Below, piece by piece: positions 15,806-24,140 of a stretch of 32,718 bases of DNA; within the stretch, counting starts at the first letter, position 1, and each line of letters opens with the position of its first letter. This stretch comes from Roseburia sp. (GTDB lineage: Bacteria; Bacillota; Clostridia; Christensenellales; Pumilibacteraceae). The translations under genes and the position numbers were made by a program. Where the stretch lies: contig JAMPDA010000002.1 of NCBI GenBank assembly GCA_023665905.1, positions 91,832-124,549 of the forward strand, read 5' to 3'. Below the pieces are notes generated by a model, which searched no databases, was not told the DNA's origin, and saw only the letters and a program-made list of their open reading frames with translations.

Positions 15806-16809
15806 ACGGCGTCAAGTTCGGCGTAATAGTGCCCGTATTCGATATAGCCGAGTATCTTCCGCAGTGCATAGACAGCATTATCGGGCAGAGCTATAAAAAT
15901 ATCGAGGTCGCGCTTGTTGACGACGGGTCTACGGACGGGAGCGGCGAGATTTGCGATATGTACGCCGCTCGCGACGGGCGGATAAAAGTCATACATAAAA
16001 GCAACGGCGGCGTCGTGTCGGCGCGTAAGGCGGCGGCGAGCGCGCTCGACTGCGACTACTTGGCGTGCATTGACGGCGACGACAGCGTCGATCCCGACTA
16101 CTTTTTGCGCTTTGCGGAGATAATATCGGAGCACGCTCCCGATATCGCCGTTTGCGGATATATAAAAGCGCTCGGCGAAAACGAAGTCGCCGCGCCGTCC
16201 GTTTTGCGCGTCGGGTATTACGACAGGGCGGCGGTGGAGCGCGAGCTGTTCCCCATTCTCATAGAGGACGGGAACTGCGTGTCCTTTCCGCCCATGCTGT
16301 GGGCGAAGGTGTTTAAACGGGATATCCTGCTTCCTCGCCTCGATATAGACGGGCGCATAAAGATGGGCGAGGACGCGGCGAGCGTCATTCCGTGCGTATA
16401 CGGCGCGCAGTCCGTATTCGTCACGGACGAGCCGCTGTATCGATATACGCAAAATCCGCTGTCGGCGACGAATAACGGAAAGCCGCTCGATTGGGAAGGC
16501 GTGGAACTGCGCTATAAGCATTTGGAGCGCGCCGTGGACATGTCCGAGCGTGATTTTCGGGAACAGCTGTACAGAGCGATCACGCACTCGCTTTTCAACG
16601 TCGCCGTTTCGCGGTTTTACGGCTCCGAAAAGTACGGAGCGGCGGCGCGCGAAGTAAAGGCGCGCATTTCGGACGAATACTACGCGACGGCTATAAAAAA
16701 CAGCCGGTTTACATGCCGCTCGGGAAAGCTCGCGCGGTTCGCGCTCAGGCACAAACTGACGCGGCTGATGAAAATTTACGCAAAGAGAAAGATAAAAAAT
16801 GGACAGTAA
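15802..16809 (+). CDS. Glycosyltransferase family 2 (GT-A fold)
   Basis: 335 residues. The GT-A nucleotide-binding fold starts VIVPVFDIAEYL and has VDDGSTDGSG (about 38-47) and the metal-binding DGDD near residue 90, then a GEDAASVIPC motif typical of WcaA-like enzymes (about residue 190). A basic C-terminal tail could lie against the membrane. GTG start in a 4-base overlap with the GT4 gene. It probably extends the lipid-linked oligosaccharide. Specificity is unknown. Confidence 0.9.
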   Translation: MNGVKFGVIVPVFDIAEYLPQCIDSIIGQSYKNIEVALVDDGSTDGSGEICDMYAARDGRIKVIHKSNGGVVSARKAAASALDCDYLACIDGDDSVDPDYFLRFAEIISEHAPDIAVCGYIKALGENEVAAPSVLRVGYYDRAAVERELFPILIEDGNCVSFPPMLWAKVFKRDILLPRLDIDGRIKMGEDAASVIPCVYGAQSVFVTDEPLYRYTQNPLSATNNGKPLDWEGVELRYKHLERAVDMSERDFREQLYRAITHSLFNVAVSRFYGSEKYGAAAREVKARISDEYYATAIKNSRFTCRSGKLARFALRHKLTRLMKIYAKRKIKNGQ

Positions 16810-17638
16810 CGACCTTTTAAGACTGCAACAGACCGAAACGGAGATTATGGACGTCGTGGACGTGTTCTGCCGCGAACACGACATTCCGTACACGCTGTAC
16901 TGCGGAACTGCGCTCGGCGCCGTTCGCCACGGCGGGTTTATCCCGTGGGACGACGATGTGGATATCTGCATAGAGCGCGCGCAGTACGAAAGATTTCTCG
17001 AGCTGTGGAGCGAAAACCCCGTAGACGGATATTTTTTGCAAGGCACGCGCGACTGCGACGTAACGACGATAAACCACACCAAGATACGCAAGGACAACAC
17101 CGTTTTCGCAGGCGCGTTCGAGCACGAGCGCGAGGGTGCGCACCATGGGATCTGGATAGATATTTTTCCGCTCGACCGCGTGCCCAAAAAGAAGTCGTTG
17201 CGCAAAAAACTGCTGTTCAGAGCGAAACTGCGGCTCGTATACACGCGCGGCTATCCCATAACGAAGCGCGGCAAGGCGTTGGAGCTTCTGTCCAAAATGA
17301 TGCTCGCTATCCCCAAGCGCATGCAAAAGCGCATAAAGAACAAGAGCGAAAAAGCGGTGACAAAGTACGCCGACACGACGCTCGACTTCGACTATATGAG
17401 CCTTGCATGTCCCGAGGACCTTGCGTTTATCTATCCCAAAACGCTGTTCGACGGCTTTACGCGCGTCAAGTTCGGCGACCGCGAATACTCGCTCACGACG
17501 GAGTACGACGCGATGCTCCGCGCCAACTACGGCGATTATATGGAGTTGCCGCCCGAGGAAGATCGCAAGCCCTTGCACGATCCCGAAGTGCTCATTTTCG
17601 ACGTTGCGGCGCAAAGCGGCGGCGGGGAGAACGCTTAG
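16799..17638 (+). CDS. licD: LicD-family transferase (phosphocholine/phosphonate transfer to glycan)
   Basis: 279 residues with the LicD hallmark CGTALGAVRHGGFIPWDDDVDI (residues 35-56, metal-binding Asp51-Asp53 and Asp55), a second block HHGIWIDIFPLD, and a C-terminal YGDYMELPP element. LicD proteins belong to the nucleotidyltransferase-fold superfamily and move phosphocholine from CDP-choline to sugars. Here no choline uptake or choline kinase gene is present, but a full aminoethylphosphonate pathway with a CTP-type nucleotidyltransferase lies downstream in the same operon. Transfer of AEP from CMP-AEP is therefore the better reading. The ATG overlaps the GT2 gene by 11 bases. Confidence 0.88.
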   Translation: MDSNDLLRLQQTETEIMDVVDVFCREHDIPYTLYCGTALGAVRHGGFIPWDDDVDICIERAQYERFLELWSENPVDGYFLQGTRDCDVTTINHTKIRKDNTVFAGAFEHEREGAHHGIWIDIFPLDRVPKKKSLRKKLLFRAKLRLVYTRGYPITKRGKALELLSKMMLAIPKRMQKRIKNKSEKAVTKYADTTLDFDYMSLACPEDLAFIYPKTLFDGFTRVKFGDREYSLTTEYDAMLRANYGDYMELPPEEDRKPLHDPEVLIFDVAAQSGGGENA

Positions 17639-17639
17639 C

Positions 17640-18689
17640 ATGAGATTGATCACAAGCACGGGATATTATTCCACCGGCTCGAGCGCGGTGACCGACCTCA
17701 TAAACGAGTGCGACGGCGTTTGCGCGCTCGGCGATTATGAGTTCAGGTTCGTTCAAGACCCCGACGGGATATGCGATCTCGAGTACAATCTCGTGCTGAA
17801 CAACCACCGGCACAACAGCGGCTACGCCATCAAGCGGTACGAGAAAAACGTCAAGTTTTTAAACGGCGGCCGCATTATAAAAAAGTACAACCGCTTTTTC
17901 GGCGGCGAATGGAAGCGGCTGTCGGCGGAGTACGTAAATAAACTCGTGGACGTCGAGTACAAGGGGTTTTGGCACCAAGAGTTGCGCGACAAAGGCAAGG
18001 TCGCCTATTTTATAGAGCGCGCGGTCAACAAGATAGCGCACAAGGTGTTCCGCATGAACCGCGACAAGGGCATTTCCATATTTTTGCGCAACAACACCAA
18101 CTACGCGACATACCCGTCCGAAAAATTCTACGAGTATACGCGCGAATATATAGACGCGCTGTTTTCCTGCGTCAACAAAGAGAACAAGCCGTTCGTAATG
18201 GCGGACCAGCTCGTGCCCGTTTCCAACACCTCGCACTATCTGCGCTTTTTCAACGACTTAAAGGTCATTTGCGTGGAGCGCGATCCGCGCGATATCTATA
18301 TAGCCGAAAAGATGATGTATAAGGGCACGGTCGTGCCGAACAACGCGCACGACTTTTGCATATGGTACAGAGCGACGCGCGCGCACAAGGCGGAGGAGCA
18401 CGACGATCCGGAGCGCATACTGCGCATAAACTTCGAGGATCTCGTATACGACTACGACGCGTGCTCGGCAAAGATACTCGAGTTCTGCGGCATAGACGCA
18501 AGCCTGCACACGCGCAAAAAAACGCTGTTCGATCCCGATAAGTCCATAGCCAATACGCGGCTTTGCGAAAAATATCCCGCTCTCGCGGACGATATCGCGT
18601 ACATCGAAAAGAATTTGCCCGACGCGCTTTGGGATGAAGCCGATAAATGCAAAGCCGTAGGCGCGGACGGCAACGGAGAAACGTTGTGA
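17640..18689 (+). CDS. PAPS-dependent sulfotransferase (glycan sulfation)
   Basis: 349 residues from the ATG at 17640, one base after the licD stop; the frame is open further upstream only inside licD. The N-terminus carries the PAPS 5'-phosphosulfate loop in the form TGYYSTGSS (7-15). The 3'-phosphate-binding motif VERDPRDIYIA lies at about 212-222, with Arg214 as the key residue, followed by an IWYRATR helix and the INFEDLVYDY segment seen in carbohydrate sulfotransferases. It should place sulfate on a hydroxyl or amine of the glycan in the cytosol. PAPS synthesis genes are not in this window. Sulfotransferases are not common in Clostridia glycan clusters, which makes it notable. Confidence 0.82.
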   Translation: MRLITSTGYYSTGSSAVTDLINECDGVCALGDYEFRFVQDPDGICDLEYNLVLNNHRHNSGYAIKRYEKNVKFLNGGRIIKKYNRFFGGEWKRLSAEYVNKLVDVEYKGFWHQELRDKGKVAYFIERAVNKIAHKVFRMNRDKGISIFLRNNTNYATYPSEKFYEYTREYIDALFSCVNKENKPFVMADQLVPVSNTSHYLRFFNDLKVICVERDPRDIYIAEKMMYKGTVVPNNAHDFCIWYRATRAHKAEEHDDPERILRINFEDLVYDYDACSAKILEFCGIDASLHTRKKTLFDPDKSIANTRLCEKYPALADDIAYIEKNLPDALWDEADKCKAVGADGNGETL

Positions 18690-19693
18690 AGTTTTCCGTC
18701 GTGATACCCGTTTATAACGGCGCGAGCTTCGTAGAAAGGGCGATGATATCCGTGCTCGAGCAGACGCACGCCGACGTGGAGCTTATAGTTATCAACGACG
18801 GCTCTACGGACGACAGCGAGCGCGTCGTTTCCGAAGTTTCGGACAGATACCCCCATAGGCGCACCGTGTATCGACGCATAGAAAACAGCGGCCCGTCTAC
18901 GGCGCGCAATGCGGGAATAGAGCTCGCGAGCGGCGATTATATATGCTTTCTCGACTCGGACGACATGTACGACACGCGGCTCTTTGCCGAGCTCGACCAA
19001 AAGCTCGACGGCGAGGATATTTGCTTCTTCGGCTGGGAGGAGCGGCGCGAGGGCGAAGAAGATTGCTTTTCGCGCTATTCGGAAAAGTTCGGGTTTACGG
19101 ACGGCGCTATCGACGGCGAAGAAGCGGCAAAGCGCAAGTTCCGCCGCGACATATGGCTGTGCAACTGCAACGAGGTGTATTCCCGCTCGCTGCTTGTCGA
19201 TAACGGCATACGTTATTTGGACGGCGTGTATTCGGGCGAGGACTGCAATTTCATCTATAAATGTTTGGTCAACGCCAAAACCGTCACGTCGCTCGCCAAA
19301 GACTATTTTATAAATATCGAGCGCGGAGACTCGCTCATGCACGCGGCGTTTTCGGAGCGGAGCGCGACGGAGCTTATTGCAAGCGGCGAGCTGTACGGCT
19401 ACGCCGTGCAAAAGGGCTTGAGCGCCGAGCTGTGCGACATGTTTTTTTCGCTGCACTACGGCAGCCGCGCGTTTGTGGCAAAGCGCATAGCGCGGTCGCT
19501 GAAGTGGCATAACTTCGTCAAGTTTTCGCGCATGTGCAAAAGATACATTCCCAAGATAAAAAAGGAGCGCAAGGTGATCGCCTCGCGCGAAAAAAAGTTT
19601 GAAAACTTTATGTATTCGTTTTCCAAACCGCTGTTTTTGATAATGTGCAGGTGCTTCTATCGGCACAAGGCGAAAAAGGTCGGCAATGGCTAA
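18686..19693 (+). CDS. Glycosyltransferase family 2 (GT-A fold)
   Basis: 335 residues from the GTG at 18686, chosen because GGAGA lies six bases upstream and it overlaps the sulfotransferase stop by 4 bases (GTGA). GT-A signs are VVIPVYNGASFVERA, INDGSTDDSE, GPSTARNAGI and the SDD of FLDSDDMYD, then a GEDCNFIYK block. The C-terminal ~60 residues are Lys/Arg rich and may bind the membrane. It probably adds one of the sugars of the oligosaccharide. The donor is unknown. Confidence 0.9.
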   Translation: MKFSVVIPVYNGASFVERAMISVLEQTHADVELIVINDGSTDDSERVVSEVSDRYPHRRTVYRRIENSGPSTARNAGIELASGDYICFLDSDDMYDTRLFAELDQKLDGEDICFFGWEERREGEEDCFSRYSEKFGFTDGAIDGEEAAKRKFRRDIWLCNCNEVYSRSLLVDNGIRYLDGVYSGEDCNFIYKCLVNAKTVTSLAKDYFINIERGDSLMHAAFSERSATELIASGELYGYAVQKGLSAELCDMFFSLHYGSRAFVAKRIARSLKWHNFVKFSRMCKRYIPKIKKERKVIASREKKFENFMYSFSKPLFLIMCRCFYRHKAKKVGNG

Positions 19694-21212
19694 GTCGCTC
19701 GTAAAAAATTCGATATTCAAGTCCACATTGAATATCTGCAATATCATTATCCCGATAATCGTCGGGCCGTACGTACTGCGCGTTTTAGACAGATCGTATT
19801 ACGACCTGTACAACTCGCTCAACGCGACGTTCCAATTCTTCCTGATATTCGGCGCGCTCGGCATTTACAACTACGGCGTGCGCGAGATCAGCAAGATGCG
19901 CGACGACAGGGATAAATGCGGCAGGTTCTTTTCGGAGATGTTCATTATCGGCGCGGTGTCCAACCTGCTCGTCTGCGGTGCGTATATAGGGTTTGCGTTT
20001 TTCACCGAGGACGAGGCGCTCGCAAGGTGGCTGTGCGTCATTCTGTCGCTGTACTTTTTCGGCAATATCTTCAATCTCGAGTGGATAAACGAAGCCAACG
20101 AGAACTACGGGTTTATAGCGATAAAGAGCATCGTCGTAAAGGCGCTGTACTTTGTCGGTATATTCGTTTTTGTGCGCAAGGCGGACGACATTATAGCCTA
20201 CGTCCTCTTGATAGGCGCGTCGTCGCTTTTGAACACGTTTGCGAGCTTTTTCTATATAAAAAGAAAGTACAAGTTCACCATCAAGGGCTTGAAGTTCGCT
20301 CGGCACGCCGCGCCGATAATAAGCACGTTCTTTATAGTCAATATAATGATCTTCTACGCGCAGTTCGACAAGCTCATGCTCGATACATATGTCGGCGAGA
20401 GCAGTGTCACCGCGTACGGCATGGCGCAGACGATATCGTCCATGTTCTATTCGGTGTTTATAGCTTTGGTCGTGGTGACGGTGCCGCGCGTGTCGAACAT
20501 GCTCGCCAACGGGCGCGCCGCCGACGGGAACATATTGCACAGCTCGGCTGCCGACCTGTTTTTTATGCTCATGATCCCCGTCACGGTCGGAGTGGCTATG
20601 CTCGCGGACAACGTAATACTCATCTACGGCGGCAGTAAATACACGGACTGCATTGCGCCGCTTCGCGTGTACGCGGCGTTGCAGCTCATAAGCTCGCTTC
20701 ACTATATGGTGGGCGAGGGCTACGTGTATATCCGCGGCAGGGAAAAGACGTTGCTCGTAATAAACATCGTCGGCGCAGTCGTAAATATTGCGCTCAATTT
20801 TATCCTTTGGGCGTGCGGTTGCTTTACCGCGACTACAGCCGCCGCGACGCTTTGCGCGGCATATCTCGTCGTCGGCATTATAGATATAATACTCGCGCGC
20901 AAAAAACTCGGGTACAAGTTCAACCCGCTCAACAAACATACCCTGCTGTATGTGTGCGCGGCGGCGACATTCGTGCCGATAATCTTTGCGATAAAGCTCA
21001 TCGACATGAATATAGTGGCGGAGCTAATAGTGTGCTTTTTGGCGTGCGTCGTCGTGTACGGCGCGATACTGCTGTTGTTCAAGGATAAATACCTGCTGTC
21101 GGCGCTTGCTAAGATCCGATCGAGGTTTTTCGGGCGCGGAAAGACCGCGGCGGAGCGTCTGCCCAACCCGTCGGATATCCCGTTCTATTCGCGAGGCGAC
21201 GAGAATAAATGA
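19686..21212 (+). CDS. wzx: Wzx-type oligosaccharide flippase (MOP superfamily)
   Basis: 508 residues, with about 12-14 hydrophobic helices spread over the whole length and the start typical of the polysaccharide-transport family (KNSIFKSTLNICNIIIPIIVGPYV). Internal Arg/Lys-bearing loops such as FYIKRKYKF and a hydrophilic C-terminal tail rich in charged residues (about 480-508) are present. It would move the undecaprenyl-linked oligosaccharide from the inner to the outer face of the membrane. The ATG overlaps the preceding GT2 by 8 bases. No Wzy polymerase or O-antigen ligase follows. Confidence 0.9.
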   Translation: MAKSLVKNSIFKSTLNICNIIIPIIVGPYVLRVLDRSYYDLYNSLNATFQFFLIFGALGIYNYGVREISKMRDDRDKCGRFFSEMFIIGAVSNLLVCGAYIGFAFFTEDEALARWLCVILSLYFFGNIFNLEWINEANENYGFIAIKSIVVKALYFVGIFVFVRKADDIIAYVLLIGASSLLNTFASFFYIKRKYKFTIKGLKFARHAAPIISTFFIVNIMIFYAQFDKLMLDTYVGESSVTAYGMAQTISSMFYSVFIALVVVTVPRVSNMLANGRAADGNILHSSAADLFFMLMIPVTVGVAMLADNVILIYGGSKYTDCIAPLRVYAALQLISSLHYMVGEGYVYIRGREKTLLVINIVGAVVNIALNFILWACGCFTATTAAATLCAAYLVVGIIDIILARKKLGYKFNPLNKHTLLYVCAAATFVPIIFAIKLIDMNIVAELIVCFLACVVVYGAILLLFKDKYLLSALAKIRSRFFGRGKTAAERLPNPSDIPFYSRGDENK

Positions 21213-23005
21213 GCACGGACAAGAAAAACGTATTCTGTTTAATAATCGACGCGCTGTCGTACGCCGCTATGACGAGCGAGTATGCGCCCATGCCGTTTTT
21301 GACGAAGCTTTGCAAAAAGGGTTGCAACTGCGAAAATATTTACTCCCAAGGCCCGTACACGGAGGCGGCGCTGACGCCGTTCTACACGGGCAGGGATAAT
21401 CTCGACTTCGGCGGAAATTTCTTCCGCGGCGACGAGGCGGCGCTCACCGTGTTCGAGGCGGTGGAAAAGCGCGGCTACGACGTCATAAACTACACGCAGC
21501 CGCTCATTTATCCCAAGCCCATGCACAGGGGGATAAACGAGGAGCGCTACGGCGTGGCGTACTTCTTTTCAGCCGTGTGGGACTATCGGCTCGCGTACTT
21601 CCGCGACGTCGAGCATGACGGCGGGCTGACGCAGGCGGACAGGCAAAAGGTGTACGAGCTTTTGGACGCGAACTTCGCGTTTTGGATAAAGTATCTAAAG
21701 GACTGCCGCGACGAAAAGACCGCGGCGGACTTTATAAACGCGTACGCCGACCGCAGTTACGACTTCGACGGCAATATCGCCGCGGTAAAAGAGCAGTACG
21801 ACGCGTTTTTGCGCGATAAAGCCGCCTATGTCGCGGAGCTGTTTCGGCAGGGCGAGGATCACGCGGTGTTCAAGATACCGCAGTACGGCATGACGAAAAA
21901 GGCGGATAACGCGCACGTGTATTTCGCCGTGTACGCGGAGTTCGAGGCGTTTTTCAAAAAGCTCGAAAGGTTTAACAAAAAGCACAACGCGCATTGCGAT
22001 TGCGGGTTTTGGGGAACGGCAAAGAGCCTTATTAAAGCGCTCTTGCGGTTTTCCAAAAAGGACGCGTACACTGCGGCGAAAAGATACTCTTATTATCGGC
22101 GGTTGTGCAGAACGGGCGACGAGCTCCGCGCTATGAAAGCGCACATGTCCGACTACAAGCCGGAGCCGACCGCGCTCGAATATTTCAAGCATTTCGAGGC
22201 GTGGCGGAACAAAAGGAGCGCAGATAAGCCGTTCTACTGCATGATGCACGTTTCCGACCTGCACACGCCCGAGATATTTTTCTCGATAGACTCGACCGAC
22301 GTCGAGCTTGTCCGCGAGGAGCTTCGGGCGGCGGAAAGCTATCTCGACAGTCTGCCCGACGACTTTACGGGCAATGCGGTCTACTATCTTTCCATGTACT
22401 ATGTAGACGGGTGTATAAAGAAGATATACGAGCGTTTGGCGGCGGACGGCACGCTCGATCGGACGCTGTTTATCGTCACTGCCGACCACGGCAGTTCGTT
22501 CGCTTTCGATCCCGTGCGCGACTCCGTAGTCAACAACGAGCATGAGGAAAACTATCACATTCCGTGCGTGCTGGTCGGGGACGGAGCGTCGCCGCGGGCG
22601 GACGGGCGCTATCGCACCACCAAGGATATCGTAAAGACGGTCGCATGCTATTGCGGCGCGGACAGCGACGGTTTTACGGGCGCGGACATACTTACGGGCG
22701 GCGCGTCGGAAAGCTACGGCGTCGCGATAACGGAGTATCTCGGCGGCGGCTGTCCGGACATCTCGCGCCGCGATCTTGTTTTGATCGCGCGAAACGACGA
22801 CTACGTTGTCGGGTTTTCCGCGCCGATATCGGCAGAGTTTTCCGAAGCCGGAATATTCTGCGTGTACGACAGGGCGCGCGACCCGAAAGAGCGCAAAAAC
22901 CTCGTCGGAAAGACAGAACTCGAACGCGTCGGCGCGCTTATAGCCGCGCTCGAAAAACGCTTTAACGAAGTAAAAAAGGAGAACATACATGAAGATCAAG
23001 CGTAA
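21209..23005 (+). CDS. Cytosolic alkaline-phosphatase/sulfatase-superfamily enzyme (probable phospho- or phosphono-transferase or hydrolase)
   Basis: 598 residues. Metal ligands of the alkaline phosphatase superfamily are visible: Asp14 in CLIIDALSY, the likely nucleophile Thr51 in GPYTEAAL, Asp-His in IVTADHGSSF (about 420-430) and His in NEHEENYHIP (about 443-452). A Thr in place of the Cys/Ser-x-Pro-x-Arg of formylglycine sulfatases points to LtaS/phosphoglycerol-transferase-like or phosphomonoester/phosphonate chemistry and away from sulfate ester hydrolysis. No signal peptide or membrane helix is present, so it should act inside the cell, unlike LtaS. A large helical insertion (about 120-330) rich in Lys/Asp/aromatics is unusual. 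It sits between the flippase and the AEP genes, and the last 17 bases overlap the transaminase gene. Confidence 0.75.
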   Translation: MSTDKKNVFCLIIDALSYAAMTSEYAPMPFLTKLCKKGCNCENIYSQGPYTEAALTPFYTGRDNLDFGGNFFRGDEAALTVFEAVEKRGYDVINYTQPLIYPKPMHRGINEERYGVAYFFSAVWDYRLAYFRDVEHDGGLTQADRQKVYELLDANFAFWIKYLKDCRDEKTAADFINAYADRSYDFDGNIAAVKEQYDAFLRDKAAYVAELFRQGEDHAVFKIPQYGMTKKADNAHVYFAVYAEFEAFFKKLERFNKKHNAHCDCGFWGTAKSLIKALLRFSKKDAYTAAKRYSYYRRLCRTGDELRAMKAHMSDYKPEPTALEYFKHFEAWRNKRSADKPFYCMMHVSDLHTPEIFFSIDSTDVELVREELRAAESYLDSLPDDFTGNAVYYLSMYYVDGCIKKIYERLAADGTLDRTLFIVTADHGSSFAFDPVRDSVVNNEHEENYHIPCVLVGDGASPRADGRYRTTKDIVKTVACYCGADSDGFTGADILTGGASESYGVAITEYLGGGCPDISRRDLVLIARNDDYVVGFSAPISAEFSEAGIFCVYDRARDPKERKNLVGKTELERVGALIAALEKRFNEVKKENIHEDQA

Positions 23006-24122
23006 CGTACTGTTGAACCCCGGCCCGTCCACTACGACGGACACCGTAAAAATGGCGCAGATAGTTCCGGATATCTGCCCGCGGGAAAAGGAGTTCGCCG
23101 GCATGATGAAGGGGATCCGCGAGGACCTCGTCAAGATAGTGCACGGCAAGCCCGACGATTATACGGCGGTGCTGTTTTGCGGCTCGGGCACTATCAATAT
23201 AGATATCTGCCTCAACTCGCTGTTGCCGGCGAATAAAAAAGTGCTCGTAGTCAACAACGGCGCGTACAGCACGCGCGCCGTCGAGGTGTGCGAGTATTAC
23301 GGCTTGCCGCACATAGACATGCGTTTCGCCGTGGACGAACTGCCCGATCTCGACAAGGTGGAGGCGGCGCTCAAAGCCGATCCCGACATTGCGCTCGTGT
23401 ACACGACGCACAACGAAACGGGCACGGGCATACTCAACCCCATAAAGGAGATAGGCGCGATCGCGCATAAGTACGGCGCGGTGTTCGCGGTGGACACGAC
23501 CTCGACTTACGCCATGCGCCCGATAGACGTGTATAGCGACAACGTGGATTTTTGCATGGCGTCGGCGCAAAAGGGCATTATGGCGATGACGGGTCTTTCG
23601 TTTATCGTCGGCAAAAAGTCGATAATAGAAGCGTCCGCGAACTATCCCAAACGCTCGTACTACTGCAATCTGTTTTTGCAGTACGACTTTTTCGAAAAGA
23701 CGGGCGAAATGCATTTCACTCCGCCCGTGCAGACGATATACGCGACGCGTCAGGCGCTTAACGAGTACTTTGCCGAGGGCGAGCAGAATAAGTGGGCGCG
23801 GCATACGCGCGTGTTCGAGGCGATACACGAAGGTCTTGCGGAGCTCGGCTTTAAAAACGTCATCAAGCGCGAGTGGCAAGCCGGACTTGTCGTTTCGGCG
23901 ATATATCCCGACGACCCGAATTGGAATTTCGAAAAAGTCCACGACTACTGCTACGAGCGCGGCTTTACGATATACCCCGGCAAGATATCGACCACCAACA
24001 CATTTAGGCTGTGCGCGCTCGGCGCTATAGACGTGCAGGATATCCGCGATTTCTTTAAGGTGTTCCGCCGCGCGCTCGAAAGTAACGGCATAGCTATCCC
24101 CGTACAATACAACAATAAGTAA
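22989..24122 (+). CDS. phnW: 2-Aminoethylphosphonate aminotransferase (PhnW-like, class V PLP enzyme), biosynthetic direction
   Basis: 377 residues. The start LLNPGPSTTTDTVK and the SGTINIDICLNSL, NETGTG and VDTTSTYAM blocks match the PhnW-type class V aminotransferases; the Schiff-base lysine is Lys195 in ASAQKGIMAM. A good AAAGGAG site precedes the ATG. In degradation PhnW converts AEP to phosphonoacetaldehyde. Here, beside PEP mutase and phosphonopyruvate decarboxylase, the reverse reaction (phosphonoacetaldehyde plus amino donor to AEP) is expected. A closely related serine/alanine-glyoxylate aminotransferase is the alternative from sequence alone, but the operon context decides strongly for AEP. 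Confidence 0.85.
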   Translation: MKIKRNVLLNPGPSTTTDTVKMAQIVPDICPREKEFAGMMKGIREDLVKIVHGKPDDYTAVLFCGSGTINIDICLNSLLPANKKVLVVNNGAYSTRAVEVCEYYGLPHIDMRFAVDELPDLDKVEAALKADPDIALVYTTHNETGTGILNPIKEIGAIAHKYGAVFAVDTTSTYAMRPIDVYSDNVDFCMASAQKGIMAMTGLSFIVGKKSIIEASANYPKRSYYCNLFLQYDFFEKTGEMHFTPPVQTIYATRQALNEYFAEGEQNKWARHTRVFEAIHEGLAELGFKNVIKREWQAGLVVSAIYPDDPNWNFEKVHDYCYERGFTIYPGKISTTNTFRLCALGAIDVQDIRDFFKVFRRALESNGIAIPVQYNNK

Positions 24123-24140
24123 AGGGCAAGGAAAGAAAAA

